Shown: positions 40,834 to 50,284, numbered from the stretch's first letter. The stretch: DNA of 64,000 nt from Streptomyces sp. NRRL WC-3626 (GCF_000718785.1 NZ_JOCA01000006.1:310001-374000), one strand, 5' to 3'. The notes: generated by a model not told the origin, from the letters alone. Program-made: numbers and translations.

Positions 40834-42816
40834 TCATGGCGCCGGTGGTGTGGGGAGGGCCCATGCCTGCACCGTGCGGTTCCAGGTGCCGATGTACGCG
40901 TGGCCGCGTGCGACGAGGGGCGGGGCGTGCATGGTCCCGTCGGTCCGGCGCGCCCAGCGCACCTCCCCGGTCAGGGCGTCGGCGGCGGTCAGCGTGGAGT
41001 CGCAGCCGATGTACAGGGTGCCGTCGTGGTGCACCGGCGGGCAGCGCAGGCGGCCCTGTGCGGCGAGGTGCCAGCGGGGTTCGCCGGACGCCATGTCGTG
41101 CGCCCACACGGTGCCGCCCACTGTCCCCACGTAGAGCAGCTCGCGGCCGGTGACGGGACCGGTGCAGGCGGCGGCCCGGCCGGACCTGCGCCACCGTTCG
41201 AGTCCGGTGCGGGTGTCGATCGCGTACAGGGTGCCGGTCCGGCTGGAGAGGAAGAGCGTGTCCCCGTGCCAGGCGGGGGCGCCCACGAGGTCCCGGGCCT
41301 GCGGCAGCCGTACGGCGGGCGAACCGTCGTGCACGTTCAGGGCCTGGAGCGTGCCCTGCCAGCCGGAGACGTACGCCCGGTCCCCGGCCACCGTGGGGCG
41401 GTCGAAGACCGGCCCCTTGCCGCGGGCGCTGATCCAGCGGCGGGTGCCGGTACGGGCGCGCAGACCGTGCACGGACCCGTCACGGGCGCCCACCAGCACG
41501 GTGTCGCCCGCGACGACCGGGGTGAAGACACAGCTGTCGCCGGCGGTGTAGGTCCACCGGAAGGACCCGTCGGCGGTGTCCAGGGCGAGCAGGGTGCGGT
41601 CCGAGCAGGGCACGTAGAGCATGCCGTGGCCGGTCGCGGGGGTGCGTTCGATACGGGCGCCGAGGTCGCGCTTCCACAGGATGTGCCCGTCGTCCGCGTC
41701 CAGCAGCCATACGGCGCCGTCCAGGGAGCAGACGGCGATGCCCTCGGAGACGTCGACCGGGGAGGTGAAGTAGGCGCGTCCGCCGAGCTGGTGGGTCCAT
41801 ACGGGTTCGGGTGTGCCCCTGACGGGGAGCAGCCGGGTGCGCGGCAGTCGCCCGTTCTGCCGCTCGAGCGCCAGGCGTTCGGTGTGTCTGACGTGCTCGA
41901 GCACACCGGTGCGGGCGTTGTCCGACAGCCAGGTCGCGCTGCGGCTCCCCCGGCGCGGCCGCACCCCCTGGGCCGCGAGCAGGGTGAGGAGGTCCTGCGC
42001 GGTGACACGGTCACCGGAGTCCTGCCGTGTGCACGCATGTACGAGCGCGGGCAGCGGGTCGGGCAGGTGGGCGAAGGATCCGGCGGGGAACCGCATGGGC
42101 CGCTTCGCCGCTGCCTCGTCCAGGTCGAGACGCCGCATCTCGGCGCCGGTGGCGGCGTACACGAGGGTCAGGCCGAGGGCGAAGATGTCGCTGGGATAGC
42201 CGGCGCGGCCGGATATCTGCTCGGGCGCCATGAACGCCTCCGTGCCGACTCGCATGGCCGGTTCGGTGAGGGTCCGGTCCAGCCTGCGGGAGACCCCGAA
42301 GTCGATGAGCCGCAGGGAGCCGTCGGCCGCGCTGAGGACGATGATGTTCGACGGCTTGAGATCGCGGTGCACGATCCTGTTCGACTGCAGGTCCACCAGG
42401 GTGAGGGCGATCTCGGCGGCCAGCCGCAGCACCGCCTCCGTGTCGAGCGGGCCGTGCAGGACGACCAGATTCCGCAGATCCATTCCGGGGATGTACTCGG
42501 TCGCGAACCAGGGCGGCTCACTGTCCGGATCGCATTTCAGGAGCCGGAACGTCCCCTTGGCGTCCATGCTGCCGATCGCTTCCATTTCCCGGACGAACAG
42601 ATTCCGTACGTACGAGGACGGAGGCGGATCGGTCTGCAGCGCCTTCACGACGGCCAGCGTCGAATCGGTGTGCGATTGTTCTTCGGTTGCCAGGTACACG
42701 GTGGCCATTCCGCCGCATCCCAGCACCCCCAGCAGGGTGAACGGGCCCAGTCGCCTGGGGTCGCCCGAGCTCAGCTTTTTCAAGTCCCCTTCACTCCCCC
42801 TTGCTGAAAAGGACAT
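40834..42816 (-). CDS. Ser/Thr protein kinase with C-terminal PQQ-type beta-propeller
   Basis: First gene of the minus-strand operon, 660 residues. All kinase elements are intact: Gly loop GVLGCGGMATVY, Lys58 (AVVKAL), HRDLKPSN with Asp152, DFG with Asp172 and MAPEQ. The C-terminal 330 residues hold about seven PQQ-like repeats such as TPATGHGMLYVPCSDRTLLA, DTADGSFRWTY and DTRTGLERWRR. Unlike PknD-type receptors there is no transmembrane span, so sensing would be cytoplasmic. It is the only complete canonical kinase of the operon and probably phosphorylates the other members. ATG 42816 is chosen; the AT-rich gap upstream is its likely promoter. Confidence 0.88.
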   Translation of the reverse strand: MSFSARGSEGDLKKLSSGDPRRLGPFTLLGVLGCGGMATVYLATEEQSHTDSTLAVVKALQTDPPPSSYVRNLFVREMEAIGSMDAKGTFRLLKCDPDSEPPWFATEYIPGMDLRNLVVLHGPLDTEAVLRLAAEIALTLVDLQSNRIVHRDLKPSNIIVLSAADGSLRLIDFGVSRRLDRTLTEPAMRVGTEAFMAPEQISGRAGYPSDIFALGLTLVYAATGAEMRRLDLDEAAAKRPMRFPAGSFAHLPDPLPALVHACTRQDSGDRVTAQDLLTLLAAQGVRPRRGSRSATWLSDNARTGVLEHVRHTERLALERQNGRLPRTRLLPVRGTPEPVWTHQLGGRAYFTSPVDVSEGIAVCSLDGAVWLLDADDGHILWKRDLGARIERTPATGHGMLYVPCSDRTLLALDTADGSFRWTYTAGDSCVFTPVVAGDTVLVGARDGSVHGLRARTGTRRWISARGKGPVFDRPTVAGDRAYVSGWQGTLQALNVHDGSPAVRLPQARDLVGAPAWHGDTLFLSSRTGTLYAIDTRTGLERWRRSGRAAACTGPVTGRELLYVGTVGGTVWAHDMASGEPRWHLAAQGRLRCPPVHHDGTLYIGCDSTLTAADALTGEVRWARRTDGTMHAPPLVARGHAYIGTWNRTVQAWALPTPPAP

Positions 42817-42888
42817 GCCTTTCGACTTTCGCGGCGCCTCCCCGACAGAGGCGGTCGAGCATTCCCGAAGTGATCGGAGACGCTTCGA

Positions 42889-43016
42889 GTGAACTGAAGA
42901 TACTTCACTACAGGCCTATTTGTGTATGGCGGTATGGGTGTGTCATTGAATATGGCGCGAGATGATTGATTTCTTTTCTGAATCGAATTTCTCTTTATGA
43001 AAATTGATCGCGAGAT
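42889..43016. promoter_or_regulatory. AT-rich gap with inverted and direct repeats
   Basis: This stretch is visibly AT-rich, roughly 40 percent G+C by eye, against about 70 around it. It contains TGAAG-ATA-CTTCA (42895-42907), nested with GTGAA...TTCAC (42889-42908), and the direct repeat CGCGAGAT at 42956-42963 and 43009-43016, each next to ATTGAT. It lies upstream of the minus-strand kinase operon and marks the island's right edge. No open frame of note is present. Promoter and operator roles are inferred. Confidence 0.45.
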
Positions 43017-43106
43017 TGCCGCACTGTGATCGTTCGGGATCATGTCGTGACAGGTGTGGCCGACATGCGCCCCTCGCGGAACGCCGTCCCGCGCCAGACT
43101 GGAGGC

Positions 43107-43946
43107 ATGGACGCAACGCGGATCGACGACTACCTGCGCCGCCTGGGCGCCGAGCAGCCCGCCTGGCCCACCGTGGACGCGCTGCGCGAACTGCATCTGC
43201 GGCATCTGGAGACCGTGCCGTTCGAGAACCTCTCCCTCCACCTCGGCGAGGAGATCGTGCTGGAGGAGAAGCGGCTGCTGGACAAGGTGGTCGGGGCCCG
43301 CCGCGGCGGCTTCTGCTACGAACTCAACGGCGCCTTCGGCGCGTTGCTCGCCGCCCTCGGCTACGACGTCCAGTTGCTCGCCGCCCGGGTGTACGGCGAC
43401 GGGGGCCGGCCCGGCATCCCGTACGACCATCTCGCCCTGCGGGTACGGACGGTGGACGGCGGCGACCGGCTGGCCGACGTCGGCTTCGGCGCCCACTTCC
43501 ACCTCCCCCTGGCCTTCGGGGAGCGGGGCGGGCAGGAGGATCCCGGCGGTGTGTTCCGGATCGCCGAGGCGGGCCCCGACGCGGCCGGGGTGCGCGGCGG
43601 GCACGACCGGGTGCGGGCGGCGGACCTGGACGTGAGCCGGAACGGGCGGCCGGTGTACCGGCTGGAGGTCCGGCCGAGGGCGCTCGCCGACTTCACGGCC
43701 GGCGCCTGGTGGCACAGCACCTCACCCGCCTCCCACTTCACCCGCTCCCTGGTGTGCTCACGGATCACCGACGACGGCGGCAGGATCACGCTCGCCGGCC
43801 GCCGCCTCACCGTCACCGCCCCGGACGGCACCCGGCGGGAACGCGAGGCGGGGACGGACGAGGAGGTGCTGGCGCTCTACCGGGAGCGGTTCGGCATCAC
43901 GCTGGACGAGGTGCCGGCGGTGCGCGGCAGCGGGAGGAGCGGCTGA
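43107..43946 (+). CDS. nat: Arylamine N-acetyltransferase
   Basis: Transfers acetyl from acetyl-CoA to arylamines or to an amide-forming substrate. The 279-residue protein has the family's Cys-His-Asp triad: Cys70 in RRGGFCYELNG, His108 in YDHLALRV and Asp124 in ADVGFG. VPFENLSLHLG near residue 35 is also diagnostic. ATG 43107 follows GGAGG with 1 base of spacing, but no better start exists and the family start fits. NAT homologues in actinomycetes also close ansamycin rings, but no polyketide genes are near, so xenobiotic or general metabolism is likelier. Confidence 0.93.
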   Translation: MDATRIDDYLRRLGAEQPAWPTVDALRELHLRHLETVPFENLSLHLGEEIVLEEKRLLDKVVGARRGGFCYELNGAFGALLAALGYDVQLLAARVYGDGGRPGIPYDHLALRVRTVDGGDRLADVGFGAHFHLPLAFGERGGQEDPGGVFRIAEAGPDAAGVRGGHDRVRAADLDVSRNGRPVYRLEVRPRALADFTAGAWWHSTSPASHFTRSLVCSRITDDGGRITLAGRRLTVTAPDGTRREREAGTDEEVLALYRERFGITLDEVPAVRGSGRSG

Positions 43947-43969
43947 CCCGGTACCGGACAATGGCCCGT

Positions 43970-44215
43970 GTGAGTGATGTGCGACATGTGCTGGTGCTGC
44001 CCGACCGTGACGCCGCCGAGGAGGCCGCCGAGGCCCTGGGGGAGCGGTTCGGCGTGCACGAGGAACCGCGGCTGGTGCGGGACGCCCTGGCGGGCGAGGA
44101 CGACGCGGAGGACGCCCAGTGGCTCGTCCTCCTGCGCGACGAGGCGCGGCGGCTGGACCCGGGGGAGCTGAACGAGTTCGTGGCCGCGTGGGACGGCTGG
44201 CGCGAGGAACCGTAG
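43970..44215 (+). CDS. Small conserved hypothetical protein
   Basis: 81 residues, not recognised. The sequence is compact and acidic: VLVLPDRDAAEEAAEALGER, then VHEEPRLVRDALAGEDDAE, WLVLLRDEARRLDPGELNEF and WDGWREEP, an alpha/beta-looking mini-domain without membrane span. GTG 43970 lies 7 bases after GACAAT (43957-43962), the same hexamer and spacing seen before hemW, suggesting a leaderless start; ATG 43961 is the alternative. It lies just before holA, an arrangement I recall in other Streptomyces. Confidence 0.72.
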   Translation: MSDVRHVLVLPDRDAAEEAAEALGERFGVHEEPRLVRDALAGEDDAEDAQWLVLLRDEARRLDPGELNEFVAAWDGWREEP

Positions 44216-44261
44216 GGCCTGTCCGGCGGCGTTGTCGGTGCCCCGTGCGATGCTTGTCGCG

Positions 44262-45239
44262 ATGGCCAGGAAGACCGCATCCGACGACCTTCTCGCCCCG
44301 GTGACGCTCGCCGTGGGCCAGGAGGACCTGCTGCTCGACCGCGCCGTGCGGGAGGTGGTGGCCGCAGCCCGGGCCGCCGACGCCGACACGGACGTACGCG
44401 ACCTGACACCGGACCAGCTCCAGCCCGGCACCCTCGCCGAGCTGACCAGCCCGTCGCTCTTCGCGGAGCGCAAGGTCGTCGTCGTACGCGATGCGCAGGA
44501 CCTCTCGGCCGACACCGTCAAGGACGTGAAGGCGTACCTCGGCGCACCCGCCGAGGAGATCACGCTGGTGCTGCTGCACGCGGGCGGCGCCAAGGGCAAG
44601 GGGCTGCTGGACGCGGCGCGCAAGGCGGGGGCGCGGGAGGTGGCGTGCCCGAGGATGACCAAGCCGGCGGACCGGCTGGCGTTCGTCCGGGGCGAGTTCC
44701 GGACCGCGGGGCGGTCGGCCACCTCGGAGGCCTGCCAGGCGCTGGTCGACTCCATCGGGAGCGATCTGCGCGAGCTGGCCTCGGCGGTGTCCCAGCTGAC
44801 CGCGGACATCGAGGGCACCATCGACGAGGCCGTCGTCGGCCGGTACTACACCGGGCGGGCGGAGGCGTCGAGCTTCGCGGTCGCCGACCGCGCGGTCGAG
44901 GGCCGCGCGGTCGAGGCCCTGGAGGCCCTGCGCTGGTCGCTGTCGACGGGCGTGGCGCCGGTGCTGATCACCAGCGCGCTGGCCCAGGGCGTCCGCGCGA
45001 TCGGCAAGCTCCAGTCGTCCCCGAACGCGCGCCCCGCCGACCTCGGCATGCCGCCGTGGAAGATCAACCAGGTCCGCCAGCAGATGCGCGGCTGGACCCC
45101 GGACGGAGTGTCCGTCGCCCTGCGCGCGGTCGCCGCGGCGGACGCGGGCGTCAAGGGCGGCGGGGACGACCCGGAGTACGCCCTGGAGAAGGCGGTCGTC
45201 ACGATCGCCCGCGCGGCCCGCTCACGGGGCAGGTCCTAG
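44262..45239 (+). CDS. holA: DNA polymerase III delta subunit
   Basis: Delta subunit of the clamp loader, which opens the beta clamp. The 325-residue protein shows VTLAVGQEDLLLDRAVREV, LTSPSLFAERKVVVVRDAQDL (family motif SLF..rrlv.v), the helical middle LVDSIGSDLRELASAVSQL and C-terminal DPEYALEKAVVTIARA. As expected for delta, there is no Walker lysine motif. ATG 44262 sits 7 bases after GATGCT with no ribosome site, so a leaderless start is likely; an upstream ATG at 44232 is less suitable. It converges with rpsT, a widely conserved pairing. Confidence 0.93.
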   Translation: MARKTASDDLLAPVTLAVGQEDLLLDRAVREVVAAARAADADTDVRDLTPDQLQPGTLAELTSPSLFAERKVVVVRDAQDLSADTVKDVKAYLGAPAEEITLVLLHAGGAKGKGLLDAARKAGAREVACPRMTKPADRLAFVRGEFRTAGRSATSEACQALVDSIGSDLRELASAVSQLTADIEGTIDEAVVGRYYTGRAEASSFAVADRAVEGRAVEALEALRWSLSTGVAPVLITSALAQGVRAIGKLQSSPNARPADLGMPPWKINQVRQQMRGWTPDGVSVALRAVAAADAGVKGGGDDPEYALEKAVVTIARAARSRGRS

Positions 45240-45339
45240 CCGCAGAGACCTCCCCCGGCATCCCTCCGCCACTGCGGGCAGTCGTGCCGGGGCCGAAAAC
45301 CCTGCCCGTCAGCCGGCGCGGGCGCCGGCCCGGAAAAGG

Positions 45340-45389
45340 CCGAAGGCCCCGCCCGTCACCCGGGGAAGGGTGAGGGGTGAGGCCTTCGG
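45340..45389. terminator. Bidirectional terminator between holA and rpsT
   Basis: CCGAAGGCC (45340-45348) pairs with GGCCTTCGG (45381-45389); a smaller CACCC/GGGTG helix lies in the loop. The genes on both sides converge on it. The rest of the 274-base gap holds no gene. Confidence 0.7.
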
Positions 45390-45513
45390 ATGAAGCGTGT
45401 GAGCCCGTACCCGCGTGGCGAACGCAGGCCGCGTACGAGCTCGGGATACCGGCCGGGGGCGGATGAGAGAGGGCCCGCCCGGGGTCCAGCCGGCGGTCAG
45501 ATCAAAGGATGGT

Positions 45514-45780
45514 TCAGCCCTTGACGGCCGCGACCTTCGTAGCCAGCGCCGACTTCTTGTTGGCGGCCTGGTTCTTGTGGATGACGCCCTTGGAGACGGC
45601 CTTGTCGAGCTGACGCGCGGCGACGCGCTGGTACTCGGTGGCCTTCTCGACGTCACCCGCGGCGGCGGCCTCACGGGCCTTGCGGATCGCGGTCTTCAGA
45701 GAGGACTTGACGGCCTTGTTGCGCAGCCGCGCCTTCTCGTTGGTCTTGTTCCGCTTGATCTGGGACTTGATGTTCGCCAC
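45514..45780 (-). CDS. rpsT: 30S ribosomal protein bS20
   Basis: Binds 16S rRNA in the small subunit body. The 88-residue basic protein starts [20 protein letters not shown] and continues [14 protein letters not shown] helices to [20 protein letters not shown], all diagnostic of bS20. GTG 45780 follows AGAGG by 7 bases; longer open frames upstream are not needed. It is divergent from lepA and convergent with holA, the usual actinobacterial order. Confidence 0.97.
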   Translation of the reverse strand: MANIKSQIKRNKTNEKARLRNKAVKSSLKTAIRKAREAAAAGDVEKATEYQRVAARQLDKAVSKGVIHKNQAANKKSALATKVAAVKG

Positions 45781-46022
45781 GAATGAGCCTCTACAGGTTC
45801 TGGCACGGCCCGCACGGGACACGCACCGGTGATTTTCCGAAGGTGTGCCTCGCGCTGAGAGGGCATGAGACACAGCCCCCCACACTACCAGCGGCCCATT
45901 CAGCGGCCCAAACCCGTCCCCGGTCGCCGCCCGTGGGACGATGGAAGCTACGTATCGATCCGACCCGAGACCGCAGACGCACAAGCACACGTATGCGGAC
46001 GCCTCAAGAATCAGGACCCTGC

Positions 46023-47891
46023 GTGCCCGCGACCCCCAGCCATGTGCCCGAGCCGAGCCGTACCGACCCCGCGCTGATCCGCAATTTCTGCATCATCGCG
46101 CACATCGACCACGGCAAGTCCACGCTCGCCGACCGGATGCTCCAGCTGACCGGCGTGGTCGAGCAGCGGCAGATGCGCGCTCAGTACCTCGACCGCATGG
46201 ACATCGAGCGCGAGCGAGGCATCACGATCAAGTCCCAGGCGGTGAGGCTGCCGTGGGCGCCCACCGGCGACAAGGGCAACCCGCACATCCTCAACATGAT
46301 CGACACCCCCGGGCACGTCGACTTCACCTACGAGGTCTCCCGCTCCCTCGCCGCCTGCGAGGGCACGGTCCTCCTCGTCGACGCCGCCCAGGGCATCGAG
46401 GCCCAGACCCTCGCCAACCTCTACCTGGCGATGGAGAACGACCTCACGATCATCCCCGTACTCAACAAGATCGACCTGCCGGCCGCGCAGCCGGAGAAGT
46501 TCGCCGAGGAGCTGGCGAACCTGGTCGGCTGCGACCCCGACGACGTGCTCAAGGTCTCCGCGAAGACCGGTCTCGGCGTCGAGGCGCTGCTGGACCGCGT
46601 GGTCGCCGAGGTCCCGGCCCCGGTCGGCGTCAAGGACGCCCCCGCCCGCGCGATGATCTTCGACTCGGTCTACGACTCGTACCGCGGTGTCGTGACGTAC
46701 GTCCGGGTCATCGACGGCCAGCTCAACAAGCGCGAGCGCATCCGCATGATGTCCACCGGCGCCACCCACGAGCTGCTGGAGATCGGCACCAACTCCCCGG
46801 AGATGCTGTCCGCCGACGGCCTCGGCGTCGGCGAGGTGGGCTACCTGATCACCGGCGTGAAGGACGTCCGCCAGTCCAAGGTCGGTGACACCGTCACCAG
46901 CATGCACAAGGGCGCCGAGGAGGCGCTCGGCGGTTACAAGGACCCCAGGCCCATGGTTTTCTCCGGTCTGTATCCGCTGGACGGCTCGGACTACCCCCTG
47001 CTGCGCGACGCGCTGGACAAGCTCCTGCTCAACGACGCCGCCCTGGTCTACGAGCCGGAGACCTCCGCGGCCCTCGGTTTCGGCTTCCGCGTCGGCTTCC
47101 TGGGCCTGCTGCACCTCGACGTGATCCGCGAGCGGCTGGAGCGCGAGTTCGGCCTCGACCTGATCGCCACCGCGCCCAACGTGGTCTACCGCGTGATCAT
47201 GGAGGACGGCACCGAGCACGTCGTCACCAACCCAAGCGAGTTCCCCGAGGGCAAGATCGACGAGGTGTACGAGCCGGTCGTGCGCGCCACGATCCTCGCG
47301 CCGACCGAGTTCATCGGCGCGATCATGGAGCTGTGCCAGACCCGGCGCGGCACCCTGCTCGGCATGGACTACCTCTCCGAGGACCGCGTGGAGATCCGTT
47401 ACACGCTCCCCCTCGCCGAGATCGTCTTCGACTTCTTCGACCAGCTGAAGTCCAAGACCCGCGGCTACGCCTCCCTCGACTACGAGCCCACCGGCGAGCA
47501 GACCTCCAGCCTGGTCAAGGTCGACATCCTGCTGCACGGCGACAAGGTGGACGCGTTCTCCGCGATCACCCACAAGGACGCGGCGTACGCGTACGGGGTG
47601 CGGCTCGTCGCCAAGCTGCGCGAGCTCATCCCGCGCCAGGCGTTCGAGGTGCCGATCCAGGCGGCCATCGGCTCCCGGGTCATCGCCCGCGAGACCATCC
47701 GCGCCATCCGCAAGGACGTCCTCGCCAAGTGCTACGGCGGTGACATCTCCCGAAAGCGGAAGCTGCTGGAGAAGCAGAAGGAGGGCAAGAAGCGGATGAA
47801 GATGGTGGGTTCCGTGGAGGTCCCGCAGGAGGCCTTCATCGCGGTGCTCTCCAGCGACGACGCCGCGGGATCGGGCAAGGGCAAGAAGTAG
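46023..47891 (+). CDS. lepA: Elongation factor 4 (ribosome back-translocase)
   Basis: Translational GTPase that acts on stalled or initiating ribosomes. The 622-residue protein has G1 AHIDHGKST, switch [10 protein letters not shown]3 DTPGHVDF, G4 NKIDLP, and the LepA-specific C-terminal domain with [22 protein letters not shown] near the end. GTG 46023 gives the normal family N-terminus plus a short polar lead; a longer open frame to 45783 runs into the rpsT promoter region and is not used. The 240-base divergent gap before it shows no other gene. Confidence 0.96.
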   Translation: MPATPSHVPEPSRTDPALIRNFCIIAHIDHGKSTLADRMLQLTGVVEQRQMRAQYLDRMDIERERGITIKSQAVRLPWAPTGDKGNPHILNMIDTPGHVDFTYEVSRSLAACEGTVLLVDAAQGIEAQTLANLYLAMENDLTIIPVLNKIDLPAAQPEKFAEELANLVGCDPDDVLKVSAKTGLGVEALLDRVVAEVPAPVGVKDAPARAMIFDSVYDSYRGVVTYVRVIDGQLNKRERIRMMSTGATHELLEIGTNSPEMLSADGLGVGEVGYLITGVKDVRQSKVGDTVTSMHKGAEEALGGYKDPRPMVFSGLYPLDGSDYPLLRDALDKLLLNDAALVYEPETSAALGFGFRVGFLGLLHLDVIRERLEREFGLDLIATAPNVVYRVIMEDGTEHVVTNPSEFPEGKIDEVYEPVVRATILAPTEFIGAIMELCQTRRGTLLGMDYLSEDRVEIRYTLPLAEIVFDFFDQLKSKTRGYASLDYEPTGEQTSSLVKVDILLHGDKVDAFSAITHKDAAYAYGVRLVAKLRELIPRQAFEVPIQAAIGSRVIARETIRAIRKDVLAKCYGGDISRKRKLLEKQKEGKKRMKMVGSVEVPQEAFIAVLSSDDAAGSGKGKK

Positions 47892-47921
47892 CCGGAGGTT
47901 ACCGCGGGTCACCGCGCGCAT

Positions 47922-47974
47922 CGGACGGAACGGGGGCCCGTCGCACGAAAGTGCGGCGGGCCCCCGCGCGTCCG
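47922..47974 (+). terminator. Terminator of lepA
   Basis: A 16-bp stem CGGGGGCCCGTCGCAC (47931-47946) with its complement (47951-47966, one G:U) and a GAAA tetraloop, extended by CGGACG/CGTCCG (47922-47927 and 47969-47974). Confidence 0.85.
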
Positions 47975-48138
47975 CCAGGTGGCTCTCTGTACGAAGTAAC
48001 AGGCCGCAGGCCCTTACGCCCGCGCCGGACGGCCTTTACTCTGATGCCTGCTCGATAGTTACTCGCCAGTTAAACAACGGCGCGAGGAAACCCAGCCGCA
48101 CTGATCCAGCCGCACCGTCGCGGTCCCCGGAGGATGTC

Positions 48139-50013
48139 GTGAGCGACACACAGACACTGATCGAGAACCGTCCGCCGAGCGTGGCGACCCTCTTCCTGGA
48201 GCGCGTGGCGGCCACACCGGACGGAGAGGCCTACCGCTATCCCGTACCGGCCGCCTCCGGCGAGGGCCCCGACGACTGGAAGTCCCTCACCTGGGCGGGC
48301 GCCGCCGAACGGGTGCACGCCATCGCGGCCGGCCTGATCGAGCTGGGCGTGGAGGCCGAGCAGCGGGTCGCCCTCGCCTCCTCCACCCGGGTCGAGTGGA
48401 TCCTCGCCGACCTCGGCATCCTCTGCGCCGGCGCCGCCACCACCACGGTCTACCCGCAGACCAACGCCGACGAGTCCGCCTACATCCTGTCCGACTCCCA
48501 GAGCCGGGTGCTCATCGCGGAGAACGCCGAACAGGTCGCCAAGGCCGTCGAGAAGCGCGCCGAGCTGCCCGAACTCACCCGTGTCGTGGCCGTCGACGTG
48601 GCCGGCGTCGAGACCGACGACTTCGTGATCACCCTCACCGACCTGGAGAAGCTCGGTGCCGCCCGGCTCCAGAAGGAACCGGAGCTGATCAAGGAGCGGG
48701 TCGCCGCGATCACCAAGGACCAGCTCGCCACCCTCATCTACACCTCCGGCACCACCGGCCGCCCCAAGGGCGTCCGCCTGCCGCACGACTGCTGGTCGTA
48801 CATGGCGAAGGCGACCGTCGCGACCGGGCTGGTCAGCGGCGACGACGTGCAGTATCTGTGGCTGCCGCTCGCGCACGTCTTCGGCAAGGTGCTCACCTCC
48901 GGGCAGATCGAGGTCGGCCACGTCACCGCCGTCGACGGCCGCGTCGACAAGATCATCGAGAACCTTCCGGTGGTCCGGCCGACCTACATGGCGGGCGTGC
49001 CCCGCATCTTCGAGAAGGTCTACAACGGCGTCGCCGCCAAGGCGAAGGCCGGGGGCGGCGCCAAGTACAAGATCTTCCAGTGGGCCGCGGGCGTCGCCCG
49101 CGAGTACGCCAAGGTCGCCCAGGACAACTTCCGCCGCACCGGCACCGCGAGCGCGCCCTTCGCCCTCACGGCGAAGCACAACCTCGCCGACAAGCTCGTC
49201 TACGCCAAGATCCGCGAGGCGTTCGGCGGCAACCTCCGCGCCTGCGTCTCCGGCTCCGCCGCCCTCGCCCCCGAGATCGGCTACTTCTTCTCCGGCGCCG
49301 GCATCCACATCCTGGAGGGCTACGGCCTCACCGAGTCCTCCGCCGCCTCCTTCGTCAACCCCGGCGAGGCCTACCGCACCGGCACCGTCGGCAAGCCGCT
49401 GCCCGGCACCGAGGTCCGTATCGCCGCCGACGGCGAGATCCTGCTGCGCGGCCCCGGCATCATGCAGGGCTACCACCACCTGCCCGAGAAGACCGCCGAG
49501 GTCCTGGAGGAGGACGGCTGGCTGCACACCGGCGACATCGGCGAACTCTCCGCCGACGGCTACCTGCGCATCACCGACCGCAAGAAGGACCTCATCAAGA
49601 CCTCCGGCGGCAAGTACATCGCCCCCGCCGAGGTCGAGGGCCAGTTCAAGGCCGTCTGCCCGTACGTCTCCAACATCCTCGTCCACGGCGCCGACCGGAA
49701 CTACTGCACCGCCCTCATCGCCCTCGACGAGGCCGCCCTCGCGCCCTGGGCCGCCGAGAACGGCCTGGAGGGCAAGCCGTACGCGGAGATCGTCGCCGCG
49801 CCCGCCACGGTCGCGATGGTCGACGGCTACGTCCGGCAGCTCAACGAGGGCCTGCAGCGCTGGCAGACCATCAAGAAGTTCCGCCTCCTCCCGCGCGACC
49901 TCGACATCGAACACGGCGAGATCACCCCGAGCCTGAAGCTGAAGCGCCCGGTGGTGGAGCGGGAGTACAAGAACCTCATCGACGAGATGTACGAGGGCAC
50001 ACGCGAGGCGTAA
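48139..50013 (+). CDS. Long-chain acyl-CoA synthetase (AMP-forming)
   Basis: Activates fatty acids to acyl-CoA through an acyl-adenylate. The 624-residue ANL enzyme has the P-loop-like A3 motif YTSGTTGRPKGV at 201-212, LPLAHVFGKVL, GYGLTESSAA, the GWLHTGDIGEL segment, RKKDLIKTSGGKYIAP and a C-terminal Lys region. The size and N-terminus fit the FadD15/FAA-type long-chain group. GTG 48139 follows GGAGGA. The gene has its own promoter region after the lepA terminator and is monocistronic, with a strong hairpin after it. Confidence 0.92.
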   Translation: MSDTQTLIENRPPSVATLFLERVAATPDGEAYRYPVPAASGEGPDDWKSLTWAGAAERVHAIAAGLIELGVEAEQRVALASSTRVEWILADLGILCAGAATTTVYPQTNADESAYILSDSQSRVLIAENAEQVAKAVEKRAELPELTRVVAVDVAGVETDDFVITLTDLEKLGAARLQKEPELIKERVAAITKDQLATLIYTSGTTGRPKGVRLPHDCWSYMAKATVATGLVSGDDVQYLWLPLAHVFGKVLTSGQIEVGHVTAVDGRVDKIIENLPVVRPTYMAGVPRIFEKVYNGVAAKAKAGGGAKYKIFQWAAGVAREYAKVAQDNFRRTGTASAPFALTAKHNLADKLVYAKIREAFGGNLRACVSGSAALAPEIGYFFSGAGIHILEGYGLTESSAASFVNPGEAYRTGTVGKPLPGTEVRIAADGEILLRGPGIMQGYHHLPEKTAEVLEEDGWLHTGDIGELSADGYLRITDRKKDLIKTSGGKYIAPAEVEGQFKAVCPYVSNILVHGADRNYCTALIALDEAALAPWAAENGLEGKPYAEIVAAPATVAMVDGYVRQLNEGLQRWQTIKKFRLLPRDLDIEHGEITPSLKLKRPVVEREYKNLIDEMYEGTREA

Positions 50014-50033
50014 GGGCCACTGCGTGACGGTGG

Positions 50034-50071
50034 GGCGGGGTTCCGGGCGCGGTACGGCCCGGGGCCCCGCC
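50034..50071 (+). terminator. Terminator of the acyl-CoA synthetase gene
   Basis: GGCGGGGTTCCGGGC (50034-50048) pairs along all 15 positions, two of them G:U, with GCCCGGGGCCCCGCC (50057-50071) around an 8-base loop. Confidence 0.75.
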
Positions 50072-50284
50072 TCCCGCGTCCGCGGGGGCCGGGCCGCCGG
50101 GTCCGCCGGAACGGGGCGACGCGTCACCGCGGGCCGCCGTCCGCCGGTCACGGAGGGAGCGTGCTGCCAACCGGCGGCAGGATGTTGCCACTTGGAGGGA
50201 CGTCGCGCCGTGATCGCCGTTGCTACGGTGCGACGACGTCCGCTTCCCGGACCGCCGGTCCGGCGCTTCCCCGAGAGGTAACAG

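Noticed and set aside
36993..41153. 1386-residue open frame on the plus strand through the kinase operon
   Set aside because: The minus-strand genes here have intact kinase, vWA and PP2C motifs; the plus frame is low-complexity Arg/Gly/Pro.
27464..43106. Island as an integrative element with att sites
   Set aside because: No integrase, transposase, tRNA or matching direct repeats were found at the two edges.
46011..47921. 636-residue open frame opposite lepA
   Set aside because: Shadow of the highly conserved lepA coding sequence.
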